5,968 nt of DNA from an uncultured Collinsella sp. GTDB taxonomy: Bacteria; Actinomycetota; Coriobacteriia; Coriobacteriales; Coriobacteriaceae. This document shows, piece by piece, positions 5,191 to 5,968 of this stretch. The translations under genes and the position numbers were made by a program. Under the pieces are notes generated by a model that was not told the DNA's origin, did not search any database, and saw only the letters and a program-made list of their open reading frames with translations. The DNA is taken from assembly GCA_958407085.1 (NCBI GenBank), contig CATYHY010000092.1:1-5968 (forward strand). The letters run 5' to 3'. Position 1 is the stretch's first letter. Every line of letters starts with the position of its first letter.

Positions 5191-5968
5191 ATGGGCAAGT
5201 ACGTAATCGTGGTTGAATCTGGTTCGGATGTGACGCCAGAGCTCTGCGAACGCTACGGCATCGTGCGCGTGCCCATGCATGTCACGATTGGCGACGAGAC
5301 CGTCGAGGATGGCTCGATTGATCCGCTCGAGATTTACTCGCGCTGTAACGAGTTTGGCGTGATGCCCAAGACCAGTGGCTGTTCGCCAGCGGATTTTGCG
5401 CATGTGTACGACCGCATCCATGCCGAGCAACCCGACGCGACTATTTTGCATCTTGCATATTCCGAGGCCACGACCTGTTCGCATCAGTCCTCTAAGATTG
5501 CGGCCCAGGGGCGCGACTACGTGTTCTCCATGGACACACGCTTTGTCTCGGTGGGCCAGTCGCTCGTTGTCGTCGAGACCGCCAAATACATCGAGGCTCA
5601 CCCCGATGTCACCGTCGACGAGATCTTTGCATTTACGAACTCCGTCATGGACCGTGTGCTGTTGGGTTTTGTTCCTACCGATCTAGCCTTCCTTAAGGCG
5701 GGCGGTCGCTTGTCCAACGTCGCGTTCCTAGGTGCCCACCTGCTCAAGATTAAGCCCTGCATTGAGGTGACGGGCGGTAAGTTTGTGGCGACCAAAAAGT
5801 TCCGCGGCTCTATGCTCAAATGCGCCCGTGCCTTTATTGATCACATGGTTGCGAAGGGCGAGATTGACTACTCGCACATTGGCTTGGCGTATTCGGTAGG
5901 CCTTTCCGAGGAACTGCGCGACGACATGGAAGTCTATGCGCACGACCTGGGCTTTAAGGACGTTACCT
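5191..5968 (+). CDS. DegV family protein (fatty-acid binding, FakB-like), 3' truncated
   Basis: The frame opens at the ATG at 5191 and runs off the window after 259 complete codons; family members are about 280 residues, so only the last few percent is missing. DegV-fold marks are the start VIVVESGSDVTPELCERYGIVRVPMHVTIGD, PKTSGCSPADF (59-69) with the conserved Thr-Ser pair at 61-62, and the strong block FLKAGGRLSNVAFLGAHLLKIKP (167-189). DegV/FakB proteins bind a fatty acid in a buried pocket and, with a FakA-type kinase, present it for phosphorylation into phospholipid synthesis. The usual SSxLSGTYQSA stretch is replaced here by SEATTCSHQSS (91-101). No sugar link is visible; it appears to be a separate transcription unit. 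The start has a weak ribosome site (GAGATGGG, 5172-5179), and an in-frame GTG at 5182 is a less likely alternative. Family is firm; the ligand is unknown. Confidence 0.92.
   Translation, partial: MGKYVIVVESGSDVTPELCERYGIVRVPMHVTIGDETVEDGSIDPLEIYSRCNEFGVMPKTSGCSPADFAHVYDRIHAEQPDATILHLAYSEATTCSHQSSKIAAQGRDYVFSMDTRFVSVGQSLVVVETAKYIEAHPDVTVDEIFAFTNSVMDRVLLGFVPTDLAFLKAGGRLSNVAFLGAHLLKIKPCIEVTGGKFVATKKFRGSMLKCARAFIDHMVAKGEIDYSHIGLAYSVGLSEELRDDMEVYAHDLGFKDVT

Noticed and set aside
4980..5198. Small minus-strand open frame in the gap before the DegV gene
   Set aside because: It runs across the large hairpin, has no recognisable motif, and overlaps the DegV start.
1..5968. CRISPR arrays, tRNA or rRNA genes, insertion sequences or phage genes
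   Set aside because: No regularly spaced repeats, tRNA-like folds, transposase motifs or terminal inverted repeats were seen on either strand.

Overview
The window looks like a chromosomal carbohydrate-utilisation locus from a moderately high-GC, anaerobic gut-type bacterium. A Coriobacteriia/Collinsella-like actinobacterium is my best guess, based on codon use rich in GCC, GGC, CTC and GAG, a PTS-based sugar locus, and a nearby DegV protein. No 16S gene or other marker is present, so this placement is inference.

Layout, all genes on the + strand. (1) 1-305: the C-terminal part of a LacI/GalR-family repressor, cut by the window edge. (2) 306-489: a control region with two tandem 17-bp repeats (410-443), each carrying an AAACG(T/A)TT operator-like core fused to a perfect TTGACA -35 hexamer. 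A third copy lies in inverted orientation at 359-373. (3) 490-1872: a divergent GH32-type beta-fructosidase. (4) 1918-3369: a sucrose-type PTS EIIBC permease. A perfect AAAACGTTTT palindrome sits in the gap just before it. (5) 3409-3446: a 17-bp hairpin. (6) 3471-4913: a canonical GH32 sucrose-6-phosphate hydrolase (ScrB type). (7) 4914-5190: a non-coding stretch with a plausible promoter (5011-5039) and an 18-bp hairpin (5064-5106). (8) 5191-end: a DegV-family protein, cut by the right edge.

Likely logic: EIIBC takes up sucrose or a related beta-fructoside and phosphorylates it, using an EIIA domain supplied from elsewhere because none is fused here. Two cytoplasmic GH32 enzymes, neither with a signal peptide, then split the imported (phospho)fructosides. 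The LacI-type regulator probably represses the operon through the AAAACGTTTT-like sites and is released by a sugar or sugar phosphate. DegV (fatty-acid binding, FakB-like) appears to be a separate transcription unit.

The locus is mostly a recognisable sucrose/fructo-oligosaccharide system, and I see no evidence of a wholly new system. The parts most worth a second look are the atypical first GH32, the repeated operator/-35 array, and the two long G.U-containing hairpins.
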